Shown here: one piece after another, positions 35,529 through 43,987 of the stretch | Numbering within the stretch: position 1 is the first letter of the stretch | Layout: each line of letters starts with the position of its first letter | DNA from: Haloactinopolyspora alba | Lineage (GTDB): Bacteria > Actinomycetota > Actinomycetes > Jiangellales > Jiangellaceae | Assembly: GCF_003014555.1 (NCBI RefSeq) | Contig: NZ_PYGE01000005.1 | Coordinates: 186,001-250,000, forward strand | Length of the DNA: 64,000 nucleotides | Direction of reading: 5' to 3' | Program-made: the position numbers and the translations under genes | Notes under the pieces: model-generated | What the model was told of the DNA's origin: nothing | Databases searched by the model: none | The model's input: the letters and a program-made list of their open reading frames with translations, nothing else

Positions 35529-37658
35529 TCATGGCGAGTCGCCGAGCGGTGACACGTCGACCGTGCCGAAGGTCGCGTCGACGTGGTGTGCGATGAGCAG
35601 AACGCCGCCGGTGTCCGGGCTGTTGTCGTCGGTCACGCTCAATGACCAACCCTGGGGTTCGCTCGTACCTTGCGGCCACCACTTGTAGCTGTAATCCGTG
35701 CCCCCGGCGACGGACTCGACACGTGCCTTCATGATGTACGTCGTTCCGAAGTCCCAGGGGGCGCCGTCGCGGCTCAACGGCCACCCGTCGTTGCCGATGA
35801 GTGCGTACCGCCCGCTGTCGTACCACTGGTACCAAGCGAAGGCACCGGTCGGGTACCAGCCGACCGCGGGTTCTTCCGTGTCGCGTGGTGTGTGGCCGTT
35901 CCAGCGCAGCGCGAGGCCGACGACGGGCGAGCCGCTTTGGGGCGTGCCGTAACCCGGGGTGAGACCGCGCACGGTCACCGGGACTTCGACCTCGTAGTTG
36001 TCCCAGCTGCTGTCTCCGACAGCGACAGTGCGGTCGTAGCCTGGCTCGACGATCGTGAGCCCACCGCTGCCGCTGGTCCACTTCCCGTCGACGACCTGCG
36101 CGACGTCGTTCGGATTCTGCGACGAGCCCCACGAAGTCGAATAGGGCAGCGACGGCGATCGGACGTCCTTGCGGACCGTGACCGACTCGGTCGCGGACTC
36201 GCCCGTCGTGTCGGTCGCTGTGATCGCGACCGTGTTGGCTCCGCTGCTCAAGTCGTCGTACGGAATCTCGACATTCACGTCGCCTTCGCCGTACAGACGA
36301 CGCAGGTCCGATCCGATCGAGAGGCCGACCGGAGCGTTGCCGTTGAGCCGGTAGTTCGCGCTCTGGATACCGTCCGCGTCGCTCACGTTGCCCAGAACGT
36401 TCACCCACCGCTGGCTGACACCGGCGACACCGAACGTCTGATCGTCGCCGTACCAGACATCCACGGACGGCGGATCGACTGAAACCTGCTCGAACGTTGC
36501 GGTGACGGATCGTGGTGCATCCATCATCACGACGACCGACTCGTCGGTTCCTGATGCGTCACCCGACCAGCCGGCGAAAGTCCAGCCTTCGGCTGGCGCC
36601 GCCGTCAAGGTGACGTCGGTGCCGTCCGGATACGTACTGGCCGACGGTGACCGCTGCACCGTGCCGTCGCCGTTCACCGAGACTGTCAGCGCGTACTCGT
36701 CTTCTTCCGGCGGTGTGTCTTGGTGGAAGGTGGCGGTGACGGTGTGGTCGGTGTTCATGGTGATGGTGGTGGTGGGGTCTGGTCCGGTGGTGTCGCCGGT
36801 CCAGCCGGTGAAGGTCCAGCCGTTGGCTGGTGTGGCGGTGAGGGTGACGTCGGTGCCTTCGGGGTAGGTGGTGTTGTCGGGGTTTCGTGTGATGGTGCCT
36901 TGGCCGTCGGTGGTGGTGGTGAGGGTGTGTGTGGTGGCGGTGTTTCCGTCTTCGGGTTCGATGGGTGCGGCGGTGTCGAAGAAGTAGTCGATGTCGGCGG
37001 TGAAGGTGGGGTAGGGCGAGCCGTTGGCGGCGAAGGGGCCGATGTGGGTGGCCTGGATGGTGTGGTTGATGGTTTCGGCGGTGATCCAGGTGGTGCCGTC
37101 GGTCGAGTGGGCCAGGGTCCAGGTGTCGCCGGTTCGGGTGAGTCGGAGTTGGGATTCGGTGCCGGCGGTGATGGTTTCGCGCAGGAGTGTGGTGGTTTTT
37201 CCGTTGACGGTTTTGGCGGCGAACATGTTCAGGCTGCTGCCGTCGGAGTGGACCTCGAAGCGCATCCAGTTGGTGGCGTCTTGTTCGACGAGGATGCCTT
37301 GGGTCTGGTATTTCGCGGTCGGCACGGACAGGAACCGGACGTGGGCTTGGAAGTCGTCGTTGGTGACGGGTTGGGTGGCGCGTAGTGCGCGGTTGGTTCC
37401 CCAGGGGTCGTAGTTCGTGCCGGAGGGCACGGACAGGCTCAGACGGGCGTTGCTGGTTCCGGCGCCGGGGAAGGCGACCGTTCCTTCACCTGCCGGGTCG
37501 GTGACCGTCCACAGCGACGGGTCGAGCACACCACTGGCGAAGTCGTCCGACACGAACGCTGCACCAGAGGCAGTCGCCGCATGCGGAGACTGTGCGAGAA
37601 GCAGGGAGCTCAGCAGGGCGAGGCCGGTACCGAGCACCCCCGTTGTCGGACGTCTCAT
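35529..37658 (-). CDS. Secreted multidomain protein with InlB-type B-repeats
   Basis: The 709-residue exported protein has a signal peptide at residues 1-31 (GLALLSSLLLAQSPHAATAS). A concanavalin-like DUF1349-type domain (about 35-235) follows, then two B-repeat/MucBP-like units (about 243-312 and 322-391, each with GTDVTLTA-P and GWTF-GW-GD). An Ig-like segment (about 400-490) and a C-terminal jelly-roll-like domain come last. It may bind or process cell-surface glycan. The DNA for residues about 70-313 is unusually C-poor on the plus strand compared with its flanks, a sign of mosaic origin. The start follows GGGGGAGGG; no sorting signal is seen. Confidence 0.78.
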   Translation of the reverse strand: MRRPTTGVLGTGLALLSSLLLAQSPHAATASGAAFVSDDFASGVLDPSLWTVTDPAGEGTVAFPGAGTSNARLSLSVPSGTNYDPWGTNRALRATQPVTNDDFQAHVRFLSVPTAKYQTQGILVEQDATNWMRFEVHSDGSSLNMFAAKTVNGKTTTLLRETITAGTESQLRLTRTGDTWTLAHSTDGTTWITAETINHTIQATHIGPFAANGSPYPTFTADIDYFFDTAAPIEPEDGNTATTHTLTTTTDGQGTITRNPDNTTYPEGTDVTLTATPANGWTFTGWTGDTTGPDPTTTITMNTDHTVTATFHQDTPPEEDEYALTVSVNGDGTVQRSPSASTYPDGTDVTLTAAPAEGWTFAGWSGDASGTDESVVVMMDAPRSVTATFEQVSVDPPSVDVWYGDDQTFGVAGVSQRWVNVLGNVSDADGIQSANYRLNGNAPVGLSIGSDLRRLYGEGDVNVEIPYDDLSSGANTVAITATDTTGESATESVTVRKDVRSPSLPYSTSWGSSQNPNDVAQVVDGKWTSGSGGLTIVEPGYDRTVAVGDSSWDNYEVEVPVTVRGLTPGYGTPQSGSPVVGLALRWNGHTPRDTEEPAVGWYPTGAFAWYQWYDSGRYALIGNDGWPLSRDGAPWDFGTTYIMKARVESVAGGTDYSYKWWPQGTSEPQGWSLSVTDDNSPDTGGVLLIAHHVDATFGTVDVSPLGDSP

Positions 37659-38587
37659 CGTGAACCCTCCCCCGAGGTTCCGGATCCGTCAGCCGAGGTC
37701 ACCGTCGTAGTGCGCCTGCGAAGGAGTAGCGACGCAGCTTCGCGCGCCAGTACCCGGCGGTGCCGTGCGCCCCACCGTGCGAGCGGCGCCACAGTTCGGG
37801 CGCGTTCGGTCGGTGGTGCAGGGCTGCGCGCGGTAGCTCGGAGATACTCGCGGAAGACCCGCCATTGAGGTGCACTGAACCGGCCCTGCCAACTCGGGTC
37901 GAACCAGAAGTTCCGGTTACGCGAGTCTTTGTACTGATGCACTGACTGCCCGGCGTGGTTGCGGTGCATGAACAGCGTCTCTGGAATCTCATGGAACCGG
38001 CCAAGTAGTGCGAGCTCCAGGAACAGGGTCCGATCGGATCCGGTGTATGCGCCGATCTTCGACGTCTGCAGCAGTTGCCGGCGTCGGGTGAGCCCGAACG
38101 ACTCGATACAAGGCGACGGGTCGAGCAGGATCGAGGAGACACGTGCCGACGGACTGCTTCCGGTGGCATAGTTCGGCAGGTCGTGGTGGTGGATCACCGT
38201 TCCGTACTCATCGATGTCGACAGCGCGCGTGTAGCACAACGAGATATCCGGCTCCGCGTCGAGCATCTCCACGCATCTGCGGAGGAAGGCCGGCTCATGA
38301 AGATCATCATGTGCGGCCCATTTGAAGTATTCGCCCTGCGCGAGGTCGACGAGACGGTTGTAGTTCCAGGCAGCGCCCCGGTTGGTGTCACTTCGGTGCA
38401 CCGATACGCGCGAATCACGTTTCGCCGCGTCACGGCAGATGGCGAGCGTGCCGTCGGTCGAGCAGTTGTCGGCCAGTAGCAGCTCGAAATCCTCGTAGTC
38501 CTGCGAGAGGATCGAGTCGACGGCCGCGCGAAGGTACTGCTCCCCGTTGAAGACGGGGAGTCCGATAGTCACCCGGGGAACGGCCAT
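37655..38587 (-). CDS. Glycosyltransferase family 2
   Basis: The 310-residue GT-A transferase has the classic start VTIGLPVFNGEQYLRAAVDS, LADNCSTDGTLAICRDA, NRGAAWNYNRLV and KWAAHDDLHEPAFL (DxD equivalent near residue 90). It adds a sugar to the growing lipid-linked unit. ATG 38587 is chosen over GTG 38614 because GGAGGAGGA precedes it and the family motif begins five residues in; the GTG would overlap the previous stop. It overlaps the InlB-repeat gene by four bases. Confidence 0.87.
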   Translation of the reverse strand: MAVPRVTIGLPVFNGEQYLRAAVDSILSQDYEDFELLLADNCSTDGTLAICRDAAKRDSRVSVHRSDTNRGAAWNYNRLVDLAQGEYFKWAAHDDLHEPAFLRRCVEMLDAEPDISLCYTRAVDIDEYGTVIHHHDLPNYATGSSPSARVSSILLDPSPCIESFGLTRRRQLLQTSKIGAYTGSDRTLFLELALLGRFHEIPETLFMHRNHAGQSVHQYKDSRNRNFWFDPSWQGRFSAPQWRVFREYLRATARSPAPPTERARTVAPLARWGARHRRVLAREAASLLLRRRTTTVTSADGSGTSGEGSR

Positions 38588-38610
38588 GTCAGCTCGGTCC
38601 TCCTCCGTCC

Positions 38611-39762
38611 TCACACCGCGACGACGTCCGCGTCGATGCCGAGCTCGCCGAGGTGCCGGGAGATCTCGGGCGCGTACGCGGGGTTGGTGATCAGGACCTC
38701 GGTGACGTCACGGCCGAGGTCGTCCGGTGCGGTGACGCGGTGCCCGGTCCCGGGCAGGTAGCGGCCCCACTTTCGGTCGTTCAGGTCGACGACGGCCAGT
38801 TCGGTGCCGTCGTCGACGGCGTTGAGGAAGCTCACGCCCTTCGAACCGGCTCCCCACAGGGCCGCGCGTGCGCCCTGGCCCATCGCCCGCGCGATGTGCT
38901 GGCGCCAACGGGACACCTGGGACTCGTGCCGCGCGGCGAATTCGTCCAGCAACGCCAGGTGCTCGGCCGGGTCCGGCGGCACGGCGCCCGGTGCGGCCTC
39001 GTGCGCGGCGGGCCTGGCCTCGACCCACAGGAACTGATCGGAGAACGCGCGGCCCGACGCGACCACGTCGAACCCGCACCGGTTCAGCAGCCACCGCAGC
39101 GACCCGGCGGAGAAGTACGACACGTGCGGGTAGATGAAGTCCCACATGCCGGCCGGTCCGAAGTCGAACTCGGCGGCGGGAACCTCGAAGTAGTGCACCG
39201 ATCCCTCGGGTGCGGCGGCTCGAAGTGAGCGCAGCACCGACTCCGGGTCGTCGAGGTGCTCCAGGACGTGCCGGCACACCAGCAGGTCGTACGGTTCCAC
39301 GTCCTGCCCGGGACGGTAGTAGTCACCGACCAGCGTCACGTTCGGGATCTCGCGGTCGGGCATCGTACTGGGGTCGTACCCGACGCCGTGTCCGCCGCAG
39401 AGCTTCGTGATCGACTCGAGGAAGTCGCCCTTGCCGGAGCCGATCTCGACGATCCGTGCCTCGCGCAGCGCGTAGGCGTCCACCAGCCGTGCGGCCAGGT
39501 CGTCGGCGTAGGCGCGGAACGTGGGCGAGAAGTGCAGCGAGTTGTCGTACTCGGCGTCGTAGTCGATCAGGCCCGGGTCGAAGGCGACGTTGACCGCGTG
39601 CGCGCAGTCCAGGCAGCCGTACAGGTCCAGCCGGCCCTGCGTCGCGGAGCGCGCCGAAGCCGGGTCGTCGAACATGACGCCGTTCAGCACGGGCGTGTTG
39701 CCGAGGTCGGCGACGGCCTTCAGCCGGTCGCCGCCGCACGCCGGGCATCGGCCGATGGTCAC
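38611..39762 (-). CDS. Zn-finger SAM-dependent methyltransferase (sugar C-methyltransferase-like)
   Basis: The 383-residue protein has an N-terminal zinc ribbon CPACGG and CLDC, then a SAM core with VEIGSGKGDFLESI near residue 105 and LVCRHVLEHLDDP. The C-terminal domain contains LWGAGSKGVSFLNAV. It has the same three-part layout as the protein at 17131 and as the next gene, with which it shares GYDPS/GIDPA, YFSAGSL and LNRCGFD. A nucleotide or lipid-linked sugar is the probable substrate. ATGA overlap on the upstream side. Confidence 0.84.
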   Translation of the reverse strand: MTIGRCPACGGDRLKAVADLGNTPVLNGVMFDDPASARSATQGRLDLYGCLDCAHAVNVAFDPGLIDYDAEYDNSLHFSPTFRAYADDLAARLVDAYALREARIVEIGSGKGDFLESITKLCGGHGVGYDPSTMPDREIPNVTLVGDYYRPGQDVEPYDLLVCRHVLEHLDDPESVLRSLRAAAPEGSVHYFEVPAAEFDFGPAGMWDFIYPHVSYFSAGSLRWLLNRCGFDVVASGRAFSDQFLWVEARPAAHEAAPGAVPPDPAEHLALLDEFAARHESQVSRWRQHIARAMGQGARAALWGAGSKGVSFLNAVDDGTELAVVDLNDRKWGRYLPGTGHRVTAPDDLGRDVTEVLITNPAYAPEISRHLGELGIDADVVAV

Positions 39763-40937
39763 AGAGCCTCCAGGGTGGCGGACAGCCGTAGCGTGCCGAG
39801 ATCGTGGCCGATCTCGGTCAGATAGGTCGGGTTCATGGCGACGACCAGGTCGGGGTCGATCGTGGGCAGCTCGTCCGGGGCGACGACCCGGTGACCGCTG
39901 CCGGCGAGGTACCGGCCCTGTTTGTGCGGGTTGATGTCGACGGCCGCGGCAACGTGCTCGGAGTCCTTGCCGAGAACCGCGAGGAACGCGACCGCCTTCG
40001 AGCTGGCCCCCCAGACGACGGTCGTTCCCCCGGACTCGGCCACCTTCCGGATACGGCCTCGCCAGTGCGCCCGCGCCTCGTCCATGCGTGCGGCGAACCG
40101 GCGGGTGGCGGCGAGGACGTCGTCACGGTCGGGCGGCATGTCCGGGCGCGGCGGGGTGCGTGCCGCCGGACGCGCCTCGACGACGAGGTACTGGTCGTCG
40201 TAGGTCGTGCGGACACCCACCGGGTCGAACCCGCAGTGCCGGAACAGCCGTTCGAGCGAGCCGGCCGAGAAGTACGAGCAGTGCTCGTAGTAGACGTCCC
40301 AGAAGGCGCCCTCACGCAGCACCCGTAGCGCGTCCGGGACCTCGAACAGCACCACCGAGTCGGTGCGCTCGCCGATGGCCGCCCGCACGGTTCCCAGCCA
40401 GGTGCCCACGTCGCCGATGTGTTCGAGGGTGTGCCGACAGACGACGCCGTCGGCGTCCAGCCGCGGGTAGTCCTCGGGGAACGTCCCGGTGATCCAGCTG
40501 GTCCGGTCGCGGACACCGGCCTCGACGCGGTCCGGGCGCAGCGCGGGGTCGATGCCGATGCCGTGACCGGCGCCCGCCCGGACCATGGTGGCGAGGAAGT
40601 CGCCCTTGCCGCAGCCGATCTCGACGACGGTGCCGCCGGCCAGCCCGTAGCGTTCGACCCACGTCGCGGACAGGTCGGTGATGTAGTCACGGAACAGCGC
40701 GGAGCAGGCCTGCGACTCCTCGTAATCGGTGCCGTACGTGGTCAGCGACGGCTCGAACGCCGTGTTGGTGACGAAGCCGCAGTCCAGGCAGACGGCAAGG
40801 CGTACGTCGCCGGTGGGGAACGCGCGCGCCGATACCGGGTCGTCGAGCATCAGGCAGCTGTTCGCCGGGACGTGCTCGACGGTGTGGAAATCCTCGAGCG
40901 CGAACCCGTCGCACGCGGGGCACGAGAACACGTTCAT
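39759..40937 (-). CDS. Zn-finger SAM-dependent methyltransferase, tandem paralogue
   Basis: The 392-residue protein has zinc ribbon motifs CPACDG and CLDC, SAM site VEIGCGKGDFLATMV near residue 108, VCRHTLEHIGDVG, YEHCSYFSAGSLERLF and a C-terminal VVWGASSKAVAFLAVLG. It lies between its paralogue and a GT4 gene, overlapping both by four bases. The tandem pair suggests two methylations or a duplicated and diverged step. ATG 40937 is chosen because the zinc ribbon starts six residues later. Confidence 0.84.
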   Translation of the reverse strand: MNVFSCPACDGFALEDFHTVEHVPANSCLMLDDPVSARAFPTGDVRLAVCLDCGFVTNTAFEPSLTTYGTDYEESQACSALFRDYITDLSATWVERYGLAGGTVVEIGCGKGDFLATMVRAGAGHGIGIDPALRPDRVEAGVRDRTSWITGTFPEDYPRLDADGVVCRHTLEHIGDVGTWLGTVRAAIGERTDSVVLFEVPDALRVLREGAFWDVYYEHCSYFSAGSLERLFRHCGFDPVGVRTTYDDQYLVVEARPAARTPPRPDMPPDRDDVLAATRRFAARMDEARAHWRGRIRKVAESGGTTVVWGASSKAVAFLAVLGKDSEHVAAAVDINPHKQGRYLAGSGHRVVAPDELPTIDPDLVVAMNPTYLTEIGHDLGTLRLSATLEAL

Positions 40938-42187
40938 GACGCGACACCTCGCACTGGAGCGGGTGCGGCCGTCAGCTCGTCGTACACGCCGACGTAGCCG
41001 CGCGCCTGGTCGGCCCAGGCGAAGTCGGTCTCGATCCGGTCCCGCCCGGCCGCGCCCATGGTCTTGCGCCGCACCGGATCGTCCAGCAGTTCCGCGAACG
41101 CTTCCGCCATCGCGACCGGCTCGCCGTCGGGCACGTACACCGCGGCGGGCCCGGCGCAGCGCATCGTCTCGCGCAGGTCGGTGGCGACGACGGCGACCTC
41201 GTGCGCCATGTACTCGAGGGTCTTGTTCATGGTGGAGCGGTGGTTGAACTCGCACGGCGGGTCCGGCGTGACGCCGATGTCGGCGGTCGACAGCCAGCGG
41301 CCCAGCTCGTCCTGATCGATGCGGCCGGTGAACGTCACCCGGTGGTCGATGCCGAGGCGGGTGGCCTGCCGTCGCAGGTCGTCGAGGCTGTCGCCGTAGC
41401 CGAGCAGGGCGAACCGGCAGTCGTCGCGGCCGAGCACGTGCACGTAGTGGGCGATGGCGTCGAGCAGCCGATCCACCCCGTCCTGCGGGCCCATGATGCC
41501 GACGTAGCAGGCCAGGTACGTGCGGCCGGCGCGCAGCTCGGGATGTTCCCGGCCGCGGATCATCGCCGCCGGGTCCGGTGTGCTCATGACCACGGTGCAG
41601 CGCGCTGCCGGGACCCGGCCGCGCCGCAACGCGACCTCTCGGTACGACGGGTTCGGGCTGACGACGCGGTCGGCGACCGCGTACGTGGCGCGTTCCAGCC
41701 ACCGCAGCACGCGGTACAGCGGGCCGCGGCGGCCGAACCTGGCCTCGTACACCTCGGGGCACAGGTCGTGCTGGTCGTACACGAACCGCTTGCCGCGAGC
41801 CTTCCACGCGAGGCCGAGCAGCCAGTACGTGTCCGGTGGGTTGCACGCCTGCAGCACGTCGAACCCCTCGGCGCGCGCGACCCGCACCGACAACCTGGCG
41901 GTGCGCAGCCAGCACACGACGAACTCGACCAGGTAGCTCAGCGGCCCGGACGTCGACGGCGGCGGCGGGTACGAGCGGACGACGACGCCGTCGAGCTCGT
42001 GCCGGTCCGGCTCGTCCGGGTGCTCCTTCGGGCAGACGACGGTGACGCCGTAGCCGGCGTCGAGCAGCGCCCGGCACTCGGAACGCACGCGCCGGTCGAT
42101 GCGGACCGGGATGTTCTGCACGACGACGAGCACGCGTGGTGATCCGCGCGCCGCGGCGGCGGATGTCGACACGCCGAAGACCTTCAT
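40934..42187 (-). CDS. Glycosyltransferase family 4
   Basis: The 417-residue GT-B enzyme has an N-terminal Rossmann half (VVVQNIPVRIDRRVRSECRA, CPKEHPD). The C-terminal half contains GYGDSLDDLRRQATRLGI, VTFTGRID, NKTLEYMAHEVAVVATDL and RETMRCAGPAAVYVPDGE, a version of the NDP-sugar E-x7-E site. It is cytoplasmic or peripheral. The ATG follows CCTGGGGGGCAT, the shared G-run motif. It is the second gene of the leftward surface operon. Confidence 0.88.
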   Translation of the reverse strand: MKVFGVSTSAAAARGSPRVLVVVQNIPVRIDRRVRSECRALLDAGYGVTVVCPKEHPDEPDRHELDGVVVRSYPPPPSTSGPLSYLVEFVVCWLRTARLSVRVARAEGFDVLQACNPPDTYWLLGLAWKARGKRFVYDQHDLCPEVYEARFGRRGPLYRVLRWLERATYAVADRVVSPNPSYREVALRRGRVPAARCTVVMSTPDPAAMIRGREHPELRAGRTYLACYVGIMGPQDGVDRLLDAIAHYVHVLGRDDCRFALLGYGDSLDDLRRQATRLGIDHRVTFTGRIDQDELGRWLSTADIGVTPDPPCEFNHRSTMNKTLEYMAHEVAVVATDLRETMRCAGPAAVYVPDGEPVAMAEAFAELLDDPVRRKTMGAAGRDRIETDFAWADQARGYVGVYDELTAAPAPVRGVAS

Positions 42188-42219
42188 ATGCCCCCCAGGC
42201 CCCGATGACGTTCACAGTT

Positions 42220-42237
42220 GCCCGCCGCTTGGCGGGC
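42220..42237 (-). terminator. Short hairpin between the LPXTG and GT4 genes
   Basis: GCCCGCC (42220-42226), a four-base loop and GGCGGGC (42231-42237) form a perfect stem eight bases after the LPXTG stop and 33 bases before the GT4 start. With no T-tract it could be an attenuator or an mRNA end. Confidence 0.4.
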
Positions 42238-42245
42238 GGCGTGCG

Positions 42246-42752
42246 TCACATGCCCGATCCGTCCTGCTCGGGCTGCTCGCGTGCCGAACGCGCTGCGCCG
42301 TAGAGCACGGCACCTCCCGCAGCCAGCGCGCCGCCGAGCGCCAGCGTGCGGGTGACGTCACCGACGCCCGTGTCCGGCAGCTCGCCCGCGGTCGTCTCCC
42401 GGTCCGGCGAGTCCGGCTTCCAGGGCTCGTCGTGATCGGGCGGCTTCACGGCCGTCGGCTCACTGTCGGGCTCACCGGGTCTGTCGGGTCTGCCGGGCTT
42501 GTCCGGCCGGGGGTGGTCCTGCTCAGGAGGCTCCGGCTCGTGCGTGGGCTCGTGATCCTCCGGCGGCTCGGTCGGCTCCGGCGGTTCCGGGGGTTCCGGC
42601 GGCTCGGGTGGTTCGCCGCTGGGCGAGGCGGCGGTCGCCGGGGTCAACGCGATCGTCGTGACCGTCGGTACGGCCCACGCTGCGCCGCCGAGTGCGGCCC
42701 CCCTGGCAAGCATCGCCCGTCGGCTCATGTCTGTGGAACGGTTCTGCTGCAT
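42246..42752 (-). CDS. Small LPXTG cell-wall-anchored Pro/Glu-rich protein
   Basis: The 168-residue exported protein has a signal sequence of Tat flavour (SRRAMLARGAALGGAAWAVP). A rod-like middle is rich in EPPEPPEP, HEPEPPEQD and PDKPGRPDRPGEP. The sorting signal LPDTG is followed by a hydrophobic stretch (TLALGGALAAGGAVLYGAA) and Arg. Sortase would attach it to peptidoglycan. The start is uncertain: GTG 42785, ATG 42779 and ATG 42728 are also in frame. ATG 42752 gives a normal signal peptide and follows TTGGGGCG. It heads the leftward surface operon. Confidence 0.72.
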   Translation of the reverse strand: MQQNRSTDMSRRAMLARGAALGGAAWAVPTVTTIALTPATAASPSGEPPEPPEPPEPPEPTEPPEDHEPTHEPEPPEQDHPRPDKPGRPDRPGEPDSEPTAVKPPDHDEPWKPDSPDRETTAGELPDTGVGDVTRTLALGGALAAGGAVLYGAARSAREQPEQDGSGM

Positions 42753-42775
42753 AAAGCAACGCCCCAACATCTCGG

Positions 42776-42812
42776 CCATTCGCACGCCCCCCGTGCGAAT
42801 GGCGAGATAATA
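42776..42812 (-). promoter_or_regulatory. -10 box and hairpin with G-run loop upstream of the LPXTG gene
   Basis: TATTAT (minus strand, 42812-42807) would start transcription near 42800. The RNA then begins with an 11-bp perfect stem, CCATTCGCACG with CGTGCGAATGG (42802-42792 and 42786-42776), around a five-G loop. A GTG and an ATG start codon lie inside the distal arm, so folding would hide them. Confidence 0.55.
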
Positions 42813-42871
42813 GCGGGAAATGCCCGATCTGTCTCTCCTGAATTCGCCGTACCGCGCGAATCGTCGCTCGT

Positions 42872-42886
42872 TACCATGACCGGGTG
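42872..42886 (+). promoter_or_regulatory. -10 element six bases before the PqqD-like start (leaderless)
   Basis: TACCAT (42872-42877) is followed by six bases and the GTG at 42884. Initiation at or beside the start codon is expected. No Shine-Dalgarno is present. Confidence 0.45.
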
Positions 42887-43165
42887 ATCAGAGCCAGCTC
42901 CGTGCCAGTGGCCGCGACGTCCGTGCGGGAACTCGAGATCGACGGCGAGATCACGCTCTTCCACGAGCCGACGCAGACCGCGTTGGTGCTGAACACGACG
43001 GCCAGCGACGTCTGGCGCCTGATCGACGGGCACCGTTCGGCCGCGGACATCGCCGCGCTGCTCGCCAGCTCCTACGGGGCCGATCCCGAGGTCGTGCGCA
43101 CCGATGTCGAGTCCGCGCTCGACACGTTGTCCGGGCACGATCTCGTCGCGACGGCGCCGGGGTGA
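42884..43165 (+). CDS. PqqD family protein
   Basis: The 93-residue winged-helix protein of the PqqD type includes ITLFHEPTQTALVLNTTASD, VWRLIDGHRSAADIAALLAS and LDTLSGHDLVATAPG. PqqD domains bind leader peptides of RiPP precursors and present them to modifying enzymes. Stand-alone relatives also sit beside HPr-kinase-like genes in glycan loci. No precursor peptide gene was recognised nearby. The start appears leaderless. It overlaps the next gene by four bases (GTGA). Confidence 0.85.
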   Translation: MIRASSVPVAATSVRELEIDGEITLFHEPTQTALVLNTTASDVWRLIDGHRSAADIAALLASSYGADPEVVRTDVESALDTLSGHDLVATAPG

Positions 43166-43974
43166 GCGGACGGCTCGTCGTCGAGGTCGCCGGCGTGTCG
43201 ATCGAGGTCGTCGGCGCCGACACCACGGCGCTGCGCTCGGTCCTCGGTGACGTGCTCACCCCCGACGACGCGCCCGCCGAGCGAGTCGTCGACCTCGGTG
43301 ACGCCGGTCCGTCCGGTGTCGAGACGGTGCTGGCGGCCGTCGCGCGGGCCGCGGTCGAGCCCGCGCGGGGCCTGCTGCTGCACGCGGGAGCGGTCGTCCG
43401 GGACGGGCGCGCGGTGCTCTTCCCCGGTGCGTCCGGGCAGGGCAAGAGCACGCTGACGGCGGCCTGTCTGCAGCAGGGCTTCGACTACCTGAGCGACGAG
43501 CTCGTCGCCGTCGACCTGGACACCGGCACCGTGACCGGCTGGCCCCGTCCGCTGATGCTGACGCCGTGGTCGGCGGCGACGCTCGGGCTCGACGGGGCCG
43601 ACGGGGCGGAGGGGGTCGCGGCCGTGGGGGCCGGGAAGACGGCGGTCGCGGCCGCGGCACTCGGCGCGGCGCCGGTGCGTTCGTCCGTCGAGGTGGCGCA
43701 CGTCGTGCTGGCCCGCCGCGACGGTGGGGCGGCGCCGCCGGTACCGGTCGCCGCCGGTGACGTGCTGCGCGAGGTGCTGGCGGCGTCCTTCAACCACTAC
43801 GTCCACGGCGCCCGGGCGTGGCAGGCGGCGGCACGGCTGGCGGGGTCGGCGCACGGCTGGCTGCTGGGCGTCGGGGACGTCGCCACCGCGGCCGACGCCG
43901 TCGCGGCGCTGCTGGACGGCTCTGGCGCCGCGGCGTGGCCGGAGGGGTCTGGCGCCGGAGGGCCACCGGCCTGA
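43162..43974 (+). CDS. HPr kinase (HprK)-like protein
   Basis: The 270-residue protein has a P-loop kinase fold close to the C-terminal half of HprK: LLLHAGAVVRDGRAVLFPGA, then SGQGKSTLTAACLQQG (Walker A near residues 89-97), YLSDELVAVDLD and a proline-rich WPRPLMLTPWS. The HprK N-terminal domain is absent. Homologues in lasso-peptide clusters phosphorylate the precursor C-terminus; others have unknown targets. Coupling to a PqqD protein suggests a small peptide or carrier substrate (inference). Confidence 0.82.
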   Translation: MSGRLVVEVAGVSIEVVGADTTALRSVLGDVLTPDDAPAERVVDLGDAGPSGVETVLAAVARAAVEPARGLLLHAGAVVRDGRAVLFPGASGQGKSTLTAACLQQGFDYLSDELVAVDLDTGTVTGWPRPLMLTPWSAATLGLDGADGAEGVAAVGAGKTAVAAAALGAAPVRSSVEVAHVVLARRDGGAAPPVPVAAGDVLREVLAASFNHYVHGARAWQAAARLAGSAHGWLLGVGDVATAADAVAALLDGSGAAAWPEGSGAGGPPA

Positions 43975-43987
43975 TACTTGCTCGGTG
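43973..43987 (+). promoter_or_regulatory. -10 element overlapping the HprK-like stop (leaderless GT2 start)
   Basis: GATACT (43973-43978) overlaps the stop codon of the upstream gene and lies six bases before the GTG at 43985, which has no Shine-Dalgarno. A separate leaderless transcript for the glycosyltransferase is plausible. Confidence 0.45.

Noticed and set aside
36720-37410. Gly/Val/Asp-rich plus-strand frame opposite the InlB-repeat gene, resembling a PE-PGRS-like protein
   Set aside because: It is the antisense of ACC/CCA-rich codons for the DUF1349-like and B-repeat domains, which have recognisable folds.
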